A stretch of DNA of 64,000 nt, from contig JAAKBF010000048.1 of the NCBI GenBank assembly GCA_012656075.1, positions 186,001 to 250,000 of the forward strand, written 5' to 3'. The position numbers were made by a program, and so were the translations under genes. This document shows positions 30,572 through 42,489 of this stretch, piece by piece. Within the stretch, counting starts at the first letter, position 1, and every line of letters begins with the position of its first letter. This DNA comes from Phytophthora hibernalis (Eukaryota > Oomycota > Peronosporomycetes > Peronosporales > Peronosporaceae). The notes under the pieces are model-generated. The model saw only the letters and a program-made list of their open reading frames with translations, was not told where the DNA came from and searched no databases.

Positions 30572-33500
30572 GGCAGCGGCGTTGCTACAATATCAGGCTT
30601 GTCTGGGTATCATGGTTCGTCTACAGGTCGAGGACTTGACCTTGCTCAAAGATGACTTCGACCGAGCTGGACGAGGACTCTCACTACGGGAATTCGTGAA
30701 CGTTATGCTGGACCGCGTTAGTTGGCAACCGGACAGCGTCGTAAACTTCATTGAGGACCTGGTTGAGCTTTTCGCGCAAGTGGACGTGAATGGAGACGGC
30801 ACCATGGAATGGGAGGAATTCACGAGTGCTATCATCGAAGGCGGCATGGGCTCATCGGGTGGTGGCAACGATGATGTGGTGGGGACGGTGGCTCAGTTAC
30901 GAGACCTGCAGTACGAGGAACACCCTCGGTTTGTAGACACAGCAGTGAATCGACCTCCTAAACGGATCGAGTATCTCCCCGAATTCCGTCGCGTGCTGCT
31001 GCTTGAGAATTCTCGACCTGTAGTGGAGCTGATGGACCCTGCAGGGTTACTTCCTCCCGAAAGTGATGAGAACGCGAAGAACGGTGGTGCTGGGACAGCT
31101 TCTGCTGAGAAAGACGCAAACGCAGACTCCACTATTGGCGAGGACGCAATGACTACGACATTTGCTTTCACGCCGACTCTGCCAGTGGTAAACAAGTTTC
31201 ACCCGCTGTGCTATGTCTCTGGATATCGACGCGACCAAGATGAAGTGCGCTCAGAGCGGTCTCCCGTGCAAGCTGTAAAGTATTTGCCTGGCTTGGATCT
31301 ACTTGCAGTCTCTGCAGGTGACCTGAAACTCACTTTCTGGTCCTCAACATTGTTGACAGCCTGTAGCACGAGTGCAATGGAGACACCAAGACCACTAGCG
31401 ATTGTGCATACGCCTCGACCACAGCGTGTGCTGGAGTGGAGTTCCAATACGCAGCATCTCTTCTCCATTTCAGCGGATCTGTGGATTTCCGTGTGGCATA
31501 TTACTCGATCTCACAGCATTAGTGCAAATGCTGGAAACGCGAAGACTCGCGGTGAATCAAAGAGTGACGGAACGTGTGAAATTCATCTTGTGACTACACT
31601 AAAAAGCACACCGATCTCCTGCAAGACCTGTTAATGCTCAACGATGACACCCTCCTTTCCTGTGGAATGGACAGTATGATTTACTTTTGGGATACGCACA
31701 CACTGCAAACTCGCGCTTTCCGACAAGGTCATCGCCGCGGCGTACGGCTAATGGTAAAGCTATCATCACAAGTATTTGTGAGTGCTGGATTCGATTGCGA
31801 AGTTTTCGGTTGGGAGATATCTGCACTCGCCACGACGCCAGTCTTCCGCCTTTCGGGTCACGGTTCACCAGTGTGCTGCATTCAGCTCATTCCGTCTGCT
31901 GCGTTCGCTGCAGCGTCTGCTCTCTTGAAAACAACTAAGGCAGGTATGTCTAGCACGAGAATGTTGGCCGATCAGTGTATGACTGTGGATGATGAAGGTT
32001 GGTTCCGTTGGTGGACATTGGCGAATGTACTGTCGGTCGAAAGCACAGATGCTGAATTAAGTAGCAATCGACGGTGTTTACAAGTATTTCGACTAGGAAG
32101 TGACCTAAGTCGGTATCCGTGGCGAGCGCATTCGTTGGTGGTTCTCAACAATGGTCAAAGTTTACTTGTCGCTGGGGTCCACAAAGTGAAATTGCTTCGA
32201 CGCGTACGTATCAAACCCCGCGTGCTCGCAGCAAGTGCAGTACTCTACAACGAGGCATCCCTCACTATTGCAACTGCTACAGATCGCGAAATTCGAGTTT
32301 GGGATGCTGCCTCCGGTGCTTTGCTTCGTTCGTACCGGGACCTCGTTGGCGCAGACATCACGTGCGTGGATCTCGACTCCCGTCAACGAAAACTTATCGT
32401 GGGAGCGCAGAATGGCGAGCTCGCAGTGGTAAACTACCTCAACGGAGCTGTGCTTACAAGATGGACACCTCATGGGCAGCAGGTGTCGGCACTACTGTAC
32501 TGTAAAGAAGACCACACAGTACTTACAGCCTCGTGGGATCGTTCACTTCGACTTTATGATGACGATGCACCAAAAACTGGAGGCATAGCAGCTCAAAACG
32601 TGTTGCTTCGTTGCATCACTGACGCGCATGAAAGTGATATTAAGTGTCTTGCGTACTGCCACGCACTCAGTCTTGTTGTCAGCGGTGGAACCGATGGGGC
32701 TATCAAGATTTGGGACTACATTTACTTCCTCCTTGAAGACACGTGCACTCCACCCCCACCAACTAGTGGAGTCTCCTTCAACGCTTCATCGCATGCAGTA
32801 TTGAATTCCCAGACAACTAGCGAAGTGAACGTACTGGAGTTCATTGAGCCGTACCCACTGCTCATGTCGGGCCACGAAAGCGGCGAGGTATGCGTGTGGA
32901 GCCTGACACCTTCAAAACCTACGGCTCTTCTCCTGTGCTTTTACCCGTTCCACATGACTCCAGTTCGACCAGTTGCTTCTATCGAGACACAACCTGCCAG
33001 CACTGATGATGAAGCGATAGTCAATTTTAATGATCCTGGAAGTGAAGATGGTACTTCTTCGTCAGACTCAAATCCAGTGTCTGAAGCTGCTTTACTCCCA
33101 CAACCATCATCACCACTGACATTTGTAAAACTACATAGTGCTGTCACTTGCTGTCGGACTTTTTACGATGAGACTGGAGGCGACCAACTAGCTGAAGGTA
33201 TCGACCGCGGCAGGTTCTTGATGTTTGTCGGTAGCTTTTACGGTGAACTGAGCGTGTGCGATATTTCCAAGTTGATCACTGGGGCACATGTTCGAGCTTT
33301 CCGTGAAGAAAATATGCCGTCACGCCAGGAGAGATCGTATAATCCCCGACGACGCTTTCTAAGGCAGGGAAAAATGCCAAGCGTCTTCGAAACAAACACG
33401 TCGATAGCGGAGTCCAACCAGAACCGAAAAGGCTTCAACTACACGAATCGGACGTGGTGTGCACGCATCGATGGACCGCTCATCGTGGCAATGTAAGATG

Positions 33501-35879
33501 TCTACAAATTGTTGAAGAGCCTCGTGGAGTGCTTACTTGCGGAAGTGACAAAGGCGTCTACGTTTGGGATTTTCAAGGTCGACGTATGGGCAGTTTGGCG
33601 TCTACACCACCACCTCAGCAACCAGAAGCTGGTAAAAGGGAGTGGGCGCGGTGACAACCAGTGAGTTTGATGACAACAATGTTTGGCGATGGGAAGTTGA
33701 TGCCGTAGGTGCTGGGGCCTTCAAGCGCAAGCAAGCGGAGCAAATTTGGGACGAGTTGAAGGTTACGAAGCTGAAATCCATAGCGTTGAGGCAGCAGTCG
33801 ATAACGGTGGCGAACCGAGCTCGTAAGCAAAGCACACTGAGCAGTAGTGCGAGTGCACCAGTTCTCAGTCAACCGTCAAAGGAATTGCAATGTTTGAGTA
33901 GTGCGAGTATACCAGTTCTCGGTCAAGCTTCAAAGGAATTGCAACGCTTGAGTATCCGTGAGATGTCTACCAGTGTTTCATCAAGTGCAATTGAGTTGGC
34001 TCCAACTCAAGTAAACGAAGTCACTGAATCTGCACCAGACGACGAGCACCCAGAGGAAAATGGTGTTGTCATAGACCACACGCAACGGTTATTCGATCAG
34101 CTACAGGGAAACAACTTGGAAGAAGAGCGATCTTCAGTTGGCAAGGCAGGCGGCATGGGAAAAGGAACGAGTGAAGTTCCAGCAGCGTATGAAGATGGTC
34201 ATGAGGCAGAAAGCCAAGAAGAAAAAACAAGAAGAACTCGAATCTGTTGCAGAAGGGAACCAGCATGAGGAAGGTTTGTCCAAGATCACTGGTAATGGAG
34301 ACGTAAGTGATTCCCTCGGCAAGCTCGAGGTGCTCGGGGCGGGTGGAGACGTTGAAGATGGAGGGATACTCCTACCTACGCTTCAAAATCCCGTTCAAGA
34401 GCTGCCATTTACTGACAAAGACAACTGGGCTGTCGGCAGTTTGAACCGAGAGAGGCAAATGTATGAACACTTCCATCGCGAGAATGTTCGTCGGAACAAC
34501 AAGCAGATAGCAGGAAGTAGTGGAATTCTGAGGCAGCGACGACTTGAGAACTCGTTGGCGTCTATGGATCTGACACCGTCCGCTTTCTTGCTCGAGAAGC
34601 TCGGTGTAAGTTGTATTATCCATGAGAATGTAGACGTACAGGACGCACCAAGACGCCGAAAGCTGAACAAGAAGCCTCGTCCGAAGCGGGTTGCAGCCCT
34701 CGCGCGAGCCCAATCCTTGACATTTTTACCCAAAGCAACGAGCGTAAACCTTAACCAAGCCGAACCAACACTAGCTTCAAGCGTGAGTACAAGTGCGCTA
34801 TCACGACGAAGTCTTCTTGCTACGTTGCGCAAGCAATATGATGAACTTCTTGGCGATGATGACGATGACAACAACAACAATAGTTCAAGGTCACTTTCAG
34901 CATCACACTCGAGTCCAAACATCGAATCGCCTGCCGTCGTTGACGAGCAAAGTTTGTCGCCAGCAGATACGAGTATCGAGGAACAAAACCCAATGAGTCT
35001 GACTCCCACAAAGAGCGTCGAGGAACCAGAAGACAAGCAAACAAGTCCGAAGTCTCTGCGTCGTAGACATCCCAAGTCGGCTCTCACTGCAGCAGAGCGC
35101 AAACCAAAGCTACGCCAAGGCACACCTTCGTCCAGCTCTGCTGGTACAACTCGCAGTCCGCCGAAATTGCCCAAGAAAGAACACAAAACAGCGAAGAAGG
35201 TGCGTATTCGCTCGGATGCAGCTTTGATGCGGCAGGAGCGCTTTGGTCCCTACTCGCGCGACGACGTGATCAACGTGTACCGTACCTTCCGGAAACTAGA
35301 CGTGGACCAGAGCGGCTCCATCACTCTGCGAGAGATTCTCGACGGCTCGGGGCTCTTCTCGGGAACTCACATGCAAGACAATATTGGCAGCATCTTCAGC
35401 AGCATCGACAAGGACCACAGCGGTCTCATCGATCTGGCTGAGCTTAATGGCGTCGTGTTCGCAGACGCTGCCCCCGAGGTGCTCGAAGAGATTCTGCGCT
35501 TGTGTAGACTATTGGAGACTGTGGAGAAGACTCGACGTGTGCGGAAGAAGACGCTGACAATCGATCAAGTGCAGGAACTACGGGATCTCTTCAGGGTACG
35601 TCTAGTTGAAGTTGCCTTTCTCACACGTCACAGATTTTTGAGCTTTGGTATTGACTTGTTGTCTTGTAGCTGTACGATACGGACGACAACGGAGACATCG
35701 ACGCCAGTGAGTTATTTGAGGCTCTACGCTATAATGAAAGGTTCTACGAGAGCGACCGTCGTGGGTCTGCTCAACTGACCAAGGAGGACGTGATGCGCAT
35801 TATTTCGTCTTTCGATGCCAACGCCAATGCGTCGCTCGACCTGGCAGAGTTCATCGAGCTCTTCCGTGAAGACGCCTAG
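30570..35879 (+). CDS. EF-hand and WD40 repeat protein (WDR49/WDR64/EFCAB8-like)
   Basis: Very large protein (about 1,740 codons). An N-terminal EF-hand lies in LFAQVDVNGDGTMEWEEF. WD40 repeats run from about 31.2 to 33.6 kb (SCGMDSMIYFWD; TATDREIRVWDA; SGGTDGAIKIWDY; GSDKGVYVWDF). A long disordered stretch follows (33.7-35.2 kb), then C-terminal EF-hands (LDVDQSGSITLREI; IDKDHSGLIDLAEL; YDTDDNGDIDASEL; FDANANASLDLAEF). The intron 35596-35669 interrupts the last EF-hand pair. -1 breaks lie at AAAAA 31601-31605, near 33472 and near 33650, plus a frame change near 34135. EF-hand plus WD40 proteins of this layout (WDR49, EFCAB8) are cilium-associated in animals, which would fit a zoospore-forming organism. 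It could instead be two genes split near 33.65 kb. Confidence 0.7.
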
Positions 35880-36060
35880 CATGTGGCTGCATCCAGCTGC
35901 CAGAACTGGTCGTGCACATCGTCCAAGATGACCATCAGCCTATGAACGTGACGTCCGGTACACACCAACCCTCATTGGCGACCAAGTTGCCTTTTTGAAC
36001 GTGGCATGCCATCAGGAGAGTCTCTCATTGTGGCTTTTGACTCTCCAAGCACCATTCATC

Positions 36061-37254
36061 ATGCGTTGCAGCATCTCCGTTCTGCGCCGTCATGGGCTCT
36101 CCACGCCCTTTTCCAAGTCTCTCGTGACTCGCTCCTTGAGCTTGTCAAGTTCGGCTGAGTCCTCCGCTTGTGGTTCCGTGGACCTCCTCGCTTCGGTTGG
36201 CAATACACCGCTGCTGGAGCTCACTACGCTGTCAAAACTCACTGGTTGCAAGATTCTTGCCAAGGCCGAGTATACCAACCCAAGTGGCAGCATCAAGGAC
36301 CGCGTGGCGAAGTCACTCATTCTGGACGCCGAAGAGCAAGGACTGCTCAAGCCTGGAGGTACCATCATCGAAGCTACAGGAGGCAGTACAGGCGTCTCTC
36401 TTGCATTGCTCGGAGCTTCTCGTGGTTACAAGACGCTGCTGACCATGCCGGACATCACTGCAAAGGAGAAAATACAAATGATGAAGACTATGGGCGCTGA
36501 AGTGCACATCTTACCTACCACGTCGATGTCCGACAAGGAGAACCACTTCTTTCATGTGGCTCGACGCCTTGCAGAGACGACGCCGAATGCGTATTGTCCG
36601 AACCAGTTTGATAACCTAGCGAACATGCGCGCGCACTATGAAGGAACAGCTCCCGAGATCTGGAACCAGGTGAATGGAGAGATTCACGGCTTCGTGACGT
36701 CCGCAGGGACGTCCGGAACGATTGCAGGCATGTCGAAGTTCTTCAAGGAGCAGAACCCGGATGTGAAGGTTTGGCTCATTGATCCGCAAGAGACTGCGGC
36801 TATGTCCGTGTTTATCAACAACGAAAGAGCGACGAGTACGATTGAAGATGGATTCGAGCTGGTGCCGATGGCTACGGGCTCCACCATCGCAGAAGGTGTG
36901 GCAGCGCTCTCGCGGGTGACGCAGAACTTGCGCGAATCAATCGTTGATGGAGGAGTTACTGCGACGAACCAGGAGATCGTCGATATGGCCTACTTCCTGC
37001 TGCGTAACGATGGCATCTTCGTTGGTCCGAGCAGCGCGCTGAATGTGCAGGGAGCCGTCAAGATGGCGCGTGAACTCGGTCCTGGTCACACGATTGTGAC
37101 CATCTTGGCCGACGGTGGTGTGCGCTACGGCAGCAAGCTTTACAATGAGGAATGGCTGAAGGAACATGACCTGCTTCCGCAAGATGCAGCCACGAACAGG
37201 AACACTGCGTCGCTGGACTTTGTAGGAGAGCTGGAGTTCCCAACGACAGTATGA
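36061..37254 (+). CDS. Cysteine synthase-like PLP enzyme, probably mitochondrial
   Basis: Fold-type II PLP enzyme of the cysteine synthase/cystathionine beta-synthase family. It would make cysteine from O-acetylserine (or an equivalent) and sulfide. Start at the ATG 36061; residues 1-38 are basic/Ser-rich (MRCSISVLRRHGLSTPFSKS) and look like a mitochondrial presequence. PLP Lys79 lies in NPSGSIKDR, the substrate loop in EATGGSTGVSL, the phosphate loop in TSAGTSGTIAG, and the C-terminal site in VGPSSALNVQGA. Length 397 aa, no CBS domains. Similar in pattern to fungal cysteine synthase 2 (Cys12). Single exon with no frame break. Confidence 0.9.
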   Translation: MRCSISVLRRHGLSTPFSKSLVTRSLSLSSSAESSACGSVDLLASVGNTPLLELTTLSKLTGCKILAKAEYTNPSGSIKDRVAKSLILDAEEQGLLKPGGTIIEATGGSTGVSLALLGASRGYKTLLTMPDITAKEKIQMMKTMGAEVHILPTTSMSDKENHFFHVARRLAETTPNAYCPNQFDNLANMRAHYEGTAPEIWNQVNGEIHGFVTSAGTSGTIAGMSKFFKEQNPDVKVWLIDPQETAAMSVFINNERATSTIEDGFELVPMATGSTIAEGVAALSRVTQNLRESIVDGGVTATNQEIVDMAYFLLRNDGIFVGPSSALNVQGAVKMARELGPGHTIVTILADGGVRYGSKLYNEEWLKEHDLLPQDAATNRNTASLDFVGELEFPTTV

Positions 37255-37397
37255 GGTTGTTGTGCTCTCAAGATCATCCGTAGGTGATGAAGCGAAGTTA
37301 CTGCGTTGAATGCACTGCGCAACTATTATTTTTCACCTTAGTGTTGATCGATTCTAGGTTAGCAAGACACGAAGCGACGCTAGAGTTTTAGCAAGAT

Positions 37398-39936
37398 ATG
37401 CCGCGGTTGAGCAAGCACGAGATGGAAAAATGCAGACACAGACACCAGCAATGGCTGCAGAGGTGTCTACCTCGGGTACTTGCAGCTAAACGACCCAACT
37501 CTGTGTTCTTGGAGAATGCCGAAGTTTTGGAGCTGCTGCAGCACCTTTCAGACGGTGTAAATGAACTGCTAATGGCGAGACCTTTGTTGCCATTGCCGTG
37601 GCTCGCAGACTACTTGCGTCGTGCGGTGCGTCACTAGCTCCAATCTACTGTATGTTTAGTTGGTTGCTGTGGTTGACACTTTCATTTGTTTTGCAGTGCA
37701 AGTTGGGGTATGAGGTTCAGTCTACAGTGCCGGAGACTTTGATGCTGGAGATGCACAGGAAGCGTCGAGTAATTCAGAGTGCACTTCGCGATACCAAGTT
37801 GGACGAGATGGAGAGAAAGCGGTTGATTCAGGAAATTATCGTTCTCGAGCAAGAGCTGAAGCTTGTGGGGCGTGAACGCCGACTGAAAAGAGCTGATCAC
37901 GCGTTCCTGGTATGGGAGGAACTATCAGTTCAATCAAACTGGAGTATCGACACCAACAAGGTGCCCTTGTTCCCGAAGAAGAACAAAAAGCCGAAAGCAG
38001 AGTCGTCAGAGCCGGTAACACCAACGAATGACTCGATCTCTGATCACGAAGAACTACCACAGAAGATGGAGAGCGAATCCGAGTGGCTTTCAGAGCAATT
38101 TCGTCTTGCCCTTCTAGCTCAGCGCGACTTGGACTCGTATTTCGAAGTGGTGATCGATGGGGTCGTGAAGGCGTTGGTAAATCTGCTTCTCGTCGCTCCT
38201 GAAAGGCCTGGACTCTGGTTTGTGGTACATCTGCGCGGTTCAATTGAGAGTGAAAGTCCTCCGAAGCCAACCTCTGATGGTTCTGAAGTGCGTCGATCTT
38301 CCGTTTCTTTGCAAGCTGCATCACCGATGCTTTTCAAGACAAATTTCGAGCTAACACGCAAGTTCGACGAGATCAAACAAGCCCAACGAGTCATGCACAG
38401 CCGACTTCAAGCAATGCAGCAAACATTTGGTGAGCTAGAGCAAGAGGTGGCTACGCGCAATCGGTTTATCACTAAACTGTCGGAATCACACGTGACGACA
38501 AGGACGCAGGCCATCATGGACGGCACCCCTGTCTTTGTCAACTCTCAAAAGCAATGGGTGCTGCCTGGTTTTCTGTTGATTACTCGATCACTCTCCGTCG
38601 CCGAACTGCAGGGACTTTGTCGTGCAGAAGCCTTTCTGATGGAGAAAGATGAGCTCCACTGGAAGTTCTTGCTTCGTGCTCAGTTGAAATACGACTCGGC
38701 CACGCTGATAATGAATATGTGGCGTTGTCGACGAGCGTATCACGCCTACCAGGAACTTTTGAAGCAACGCCGGCATGCAGCTACTTTGATTCAGCGCAAC
38801 TACTTCCGCTATCTCTTCACTCGCGCCGTTAGTCTACCGCGTTGGTGTCGTCCTGGACGAGAAGTGGTTGTAGCCCCCAGCATCGCTCAGAAGTGCGCTA
38901 TCTCCTTCCAGTTCTACCCAAAAAGGACTTTCCAACTGGAAACTATCGCAGAGAACCGAAAGAAACCAGCATCTCTGAGCTAATGGAGATGGCTCGACAG
39001 GATGAAATGTGCGCAGGCTTCACTACGGATGGAACATTCAAACGATTCCTCCCACGGATGCTCTCTCAGCTCAAACCTATGGTGTCTGCTCCAACGAGTA
39101 ATAATGAAGACGATTCGGATGAAGGTGGCCACGAAGACAAGCTCACCGCGGAAGATGGTCTCTACGTAAAGGTGTTTCCGAAGAAAGACGAGAAGCTCGT
39201 GAACTCGGCCATCATTGTTGAGGTGCCAGAAGATCGATTCGGGTCGGTTCAAGTGGTTCTCGATGGGATCGGTCTCATTGAGCAGGTTCCCGTCACGAAG
39301 CTCACAGATCGTTGGAAGCGCATTCGCGTCAAACGTATCAAGTCGAAAGAGAGGAGGAAGACCCGCGCGATTGTCTTTGGCAAAGGAAAACCCAGCATCC
39401 TTACGGATGGCGAGAGCGAGTCTCCTATTGTCGAACCGGGCACCCCGGACACCACATACGAACGAATTGAAAGCGACGAAGAGGATGTCGAGGACAGTCT
39501 GGAGAAGGAATGGCGACGTCAAAGACGTCAACTGCGAAGACACCAGCGTAGTGTTGACAATGGCGAGGATGATTCTCCGGATTACATTTTCGAGGACTTG
39601 GTGACAGGCCGCATCATGCGTCATGGACATCCCAACAACACGCACGAAAACCCGGACGTTCGTGCACATGTGATTGCCACTCGGAAGAAAGAGTACGAGG
39701 ACGAGAAGCACAGTCAATTCGAAGCTAGGAAACTCGTCGGTGCTGTCAAAATCCAATGTGCATGGCGATCCAAGCGAGCTCGCGAACACTTTCGGCAAAT
39801 GTTGATTCTTCGAGCTAAGGAGCAAGAGCGTGAACGCCTCGTGGATCAAGTTGGTGCTGCAAACGCCCACAAGCGGAAATCAAGCAGGAAGAAGAACAGA
39901 GGACTCTCGTTCTTCTCGAAATGGCGACGAAGTTGA
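37398..39936 (+). CDS. IQ-motif coiled-coil protein, function unknown
   Basis: The ATG at 37398 opens PRLSKHEMEKCRHRHQQWL. A 71-nt intron (37626-37696) links RRA to CKLGYEVQ. The helical middle (MHRKRRVIQSALRDTKLDEM; IVLEQELKLVGRERRLKRAD) is followed by IQ-like calmodulin-binding segments AATLIQRNYFRYLFTRA (about 38780) and AVKIQCAWRSKRAREHF (about 39743). A -1 at CCCCC 38874-38878 moves the frame so that SEVRYLLPVLPKKDFPTGNY continues the protein; the stop is at 39934-39936. The C-terminus is basic (KRKSSRKKNRG). I recognise no family name. It follows the cysteine synthase by 143 bp in the same direction. Confidence 0.7.
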
Positions 39937-40038
39937 AACACAGCATATATATTACTAGAGGACGGTCCTCTCACGCTGGGTAGCGAACTCAAGGCTATCT
40001 CCTTTTTGTCCGGATAGATAGTCATGGGATCAAGTCCA

Positions 40039-41517
40039 CTAAACCACAAGAAGAAGTCGTCTATTCCGAGTCGCTCGTCTCCTTGGATTTTTCTTCTTCT
40101 TCTTGGACTTCTTCTTCTCAGGAGACTCACCAGCATCGGCGACCTCGGCCTCCTCGGCGTCACGTTTGTGCTTGTGCTTGTGTTTCTTCTCCTTCTTTTC
40201 CTTCTTCTCCTTTTTCACCTTCTTCTTAGGCGCCTCGTCCTCCGACGCCTCTTCCTTCACATCCTTCACTTCCTCAACCAGAGTCTTCTTCTCCTCGTCC
40301 TTTCCGTACAGCTCCGTCACGTCCGAGGGCGTGTTCTCGTTCACCTTGCCGTACTTGCCGATCTTACCCTCCTTCACTAGACCCTTGATCTTCTGAGCCA
40401 TAGGGCCCAAGCCCCAACGACGCGGGTACGTGTCTCTCTCCATAATGACACGCTTGATCTTGGCGACAACTCCGTGGTCGCACGTAGCCATCACAGCAGT
40501 CGTCATCTGAGCAATGGCAACAGCGATAGCCTCACCCTTTGTGGTCATGAGCACCACTTCCTCGCCAATGTCAATGTCATCAGCGAAACGCAGGAGTCCG
40601 GGAATCATGAACTTGGCACCGTAGCAGATGGCGTTCACCGAGCTGTCCTTCACCACGATGCGCTTGTAGGTGGTGAGCAGCACCTCGAGCGGACGCACAA
40701 TGCGACGGAGGTACGACTCGTCCTTGTACGTGTCGAACTGGTACTGGGCGTCCAGCACGTCGTGCATAGTCACCATAGCGTCGTTCTCTCCCAAGACTCC
40801 AGAACGGACACGACGCAGCTCCTGCATGTGGCCTCCCACTCCCAGCACCAGACCCAAGTGCACACACAGAGTACGGATGTAGGTACCAGCTTCACAGCTC
40901 ACGTGGAAGATGCCCAAGTGACGGTCCTGGTCGTACTCAATGAGCTTGGACTGGTAAATGGTTCGGATACGTAGCTGTCTCTTGACCGCAGAAATGAGCG
41001 GCGGACGCTGGAACAAGGCACCTGTGAGCGTCTCAATGGCTCTGGCCAGCTTGGCTTGGCTCTCAATGGCGCTGTGCAGTCTCACCACCGCCACATACTC
41101 CTTACCAGCTCCTTGCTGGGCCTTCACCAGTCGCGTGGCTCGGTCCACACACACAATGAGGCAGCCAGTGACCTTGGGGTCCAGAGTTCCCGAGTGGCCC
41201 GTCTTGTCCACGCGCAGAATGCGACGGATCCAGGCCACGACCTCGTGTGACGACGGGTTGGCTGGCTTGTCCAGGTTGATGACGCCGTAGCGCACATAGT
41301 CGTGCAGGTTGCGCTTGAGCGGACTGGAGCTGCAGGCGATGGGCGTGTAGTGGCCCGTGCGCACGTTAAGCTGGTTGTAGTTCTTGAGCAGCAGCGGCCA
41401 CTTGCTCGTGTCCAGCGCCGGCGTGTGACTCTCGGGGGCGATCAGGTCCTTGCCGTCTTCCAGTCCAGCCTTGAGCTTCTTCTTCTTGCTCTTCTTGTCC
41501 ATTTCGGCCGACGTCAT
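40039..41517 (-). CDS. CBF5: H/ACA snoRNP pseudouridine synthase Cbf5/dyskerin
   Basis: Catalytic subunit of H/ACA snoRNPs, converting uridine to pseudouridine in rRNA in the nucleolus. Seen: a Lys-rich N-terminus (MDKKSKKKKLK), the TruB-type core with catalytic Asp113 in GHSGTLDPKVTG, ELRRVRSGVLGE, DKPANPSSHEV, a PUA domain (KDSSVNAICYGAKFMIPG) with EEVVLMTTKGEAIAVA, and a very long Lys/Glu tail (KKKVKKEKKEKKEKKHKHKH). Single exon. The last codons (PRRRATRNRRLLLVV) may reflect a late frame slip in the A/G-rich tail. It is head to head with IMP3. Confidence 0.95.
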   Translation of the reverse strand: MTSAEMDKKSKKKKLKAGLEDGKDLIAPESHTPALDTSKWPLLLKNYNQLNVRTGHYTPIACSSSPLKRNLHDYVRYGVINLDKPANPSSHEVVAWIRRILRVDKTGHSGTLDPKVTGCLIVCVDRATRLVKAQQGAGKEYVAVVRLHSAIESQAKLARAIETLTGALFQRPPLISAVKRQLRIRTIYQSKLIEYDQDRHLGIFHVSCEAGTYIRTLCVHLGLVLGVGGHMQELRRVRSGVLGENDAMVTMHDVLDAQYQFDTYKDESYLRRIVRPLEVLLTTYKRIVVKDSSVNAICYGAKFMIPGLLRFADDIDIGEEVVLMTTKGEAIAVAIAQMTTAVMATCDHGVVAKIKRVIMERDTYPRRWGLGPMAQKIKGLVKEGKIGKYGKVNENTPSDVTELYGKDEEKKTLVEEVKDVKEEASEDEAPKKKVKKEKKEKKEKKHKHKHKRDAEEAEVADAGESPEKKKSKKKKKNPRRRATRNRRLLLVV

Positions 41518-41706
41518 GGTGAGGGGTTACACCTGCCAATTGGAAAATGACCAGACACCAGTCACCCGAGCAGCTCCGTTACGGATCTGTTGGCTGTGGG
41601 GGCGCCAGGTGGTCGACACTATGTAGTGTGTACTACATACTGTAACCAGGGTACACTTCTTCACTTGCTTTTGTATCGACCGTACCCATTTGCAAATTTG
41701 ACAGTC
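41518..41706. promoter_or_regulatory. Bidirectional promoter region of CBF5 and IMP3
   Basis: 189 bp between two divergent ribosome-biogenesis genes. It holds no coding sequence, and co-expression from one control region is likely. A direct/inverted TAGTGTGTACTACATACTGT stretch lies at 41625-41644. Confidence 0.55.
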
Positions 41707-42261
41707 ATGGGACGCCAACTCAAGCATCATGAGCAGAAGCTGCTGCGGAAAGTGGACCTGCTGGAATGGCGCAAGGAAAACAACCTGCACGAGATCAAAG
41801 TGATCCGTCGCTACCGTATCCCGGACCGTGACCAGTACCACAAGTATAACCGCTTGGTGGGACACATCTCCCGGGTCGTAGCTCGTCTCAAGAAGCGCCC
41901 AGCCAATGACCCGTTCCGAGTAAAGACGACCACTGCGTTATTGGACAAACTGTTCCACATGGGACTGATCCAGACCAAGAAGAGTCTGCTCAAGGCCGAA
42001 GAAGTCAACGTCTCGTCTCTGTGTCGTCGTCGTCTGCCGGTGGTGATGGTGCGTGTCAAGATGGCGGAGAGCATCAAGGAAGCCACGACGTTCGTGGAGC
42101 AGGGACACGTCCGTGTGGGGCCTACAGTCGTGACGGACGCCGCGTTTCTGGTCACCCGCCCCATGGAGGACTTTGTCACGTGGGTGGACAGCTCCAAGAT
42201 CAAGAGGACCATCGTCAAGTACAACGACAAGCTGGACGACTTCGACCTGCTGGGCAACTGA
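41707..42261 (+). CDS. IMP3: U3 snoRNP protein Imp3
   Basis: Component of the U3 snoRNP/SSU processome for 18S rRNA maturation, related to uS4. The ATG at 41707 gives MGRQLKHHEQKLLRKVDLLE, the Imp3 N-terminus. An S4 RNA-binding domain follows (LCRRRLPVVMVRVKMAES; TTFVEQGHVRVGPTVVTDAA), and the end is KRTIVKYNDKLDDFDLL. 184 aa, the usual length. Intact single exon. It shares a control region with CBF5. Confidence 0.95.
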   Translation: MGRQLKHHEQKLLRKVDLLEWRKENNLHEIKVIRRYRIPDRDQYHKYNRLVGHISRVVARLKKRPANDPFRVKTTTALLDKLFHMGLIQTKKSLLKAEEVNVSSLCRRRLPVVMVRVKMAESIKEATTFVEQGHVRVGPTVVTDAAFLVTRPMEDFVTWVDSSKIKRTIVKYNDKLDDFDLLGN

Positions 42262-42489
42262 GACTGCGGTGGCAGGCTGTTTTTACTTGAGAATGCACGA
42301 GCTTTTTGACTTTTTTAGGTGTGGACTGATTCGTTTGGTGGTTTTAGTGGCCGTTTCGATGGGACTAAGTGACGAGGTTATTGCTGGCGTGAACGTTCTT
42401 CTCTGGTGCTGCATCGCATAGGTTGATGGTCTCTTCACTTGAGCAGTTTGGTTCTTTCTCCGTCCAGGAACAAGAGGTTTCAAGTCGAC

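Noticed and set aside
34395..35186. 263-codon minus-strand ORF
   Set aside because: Shadow of the low-complexity region of the EF-hand/WD40 gene; Arg/Ser/Leu-rich with no start context.
38980..39870. 296-codon minus-strand ORF opposite the IQ-motif gene
   Set aside because: No recognisable motif or hydrophobic pattern; the plus strand has IQ motifs and a continuous gene.
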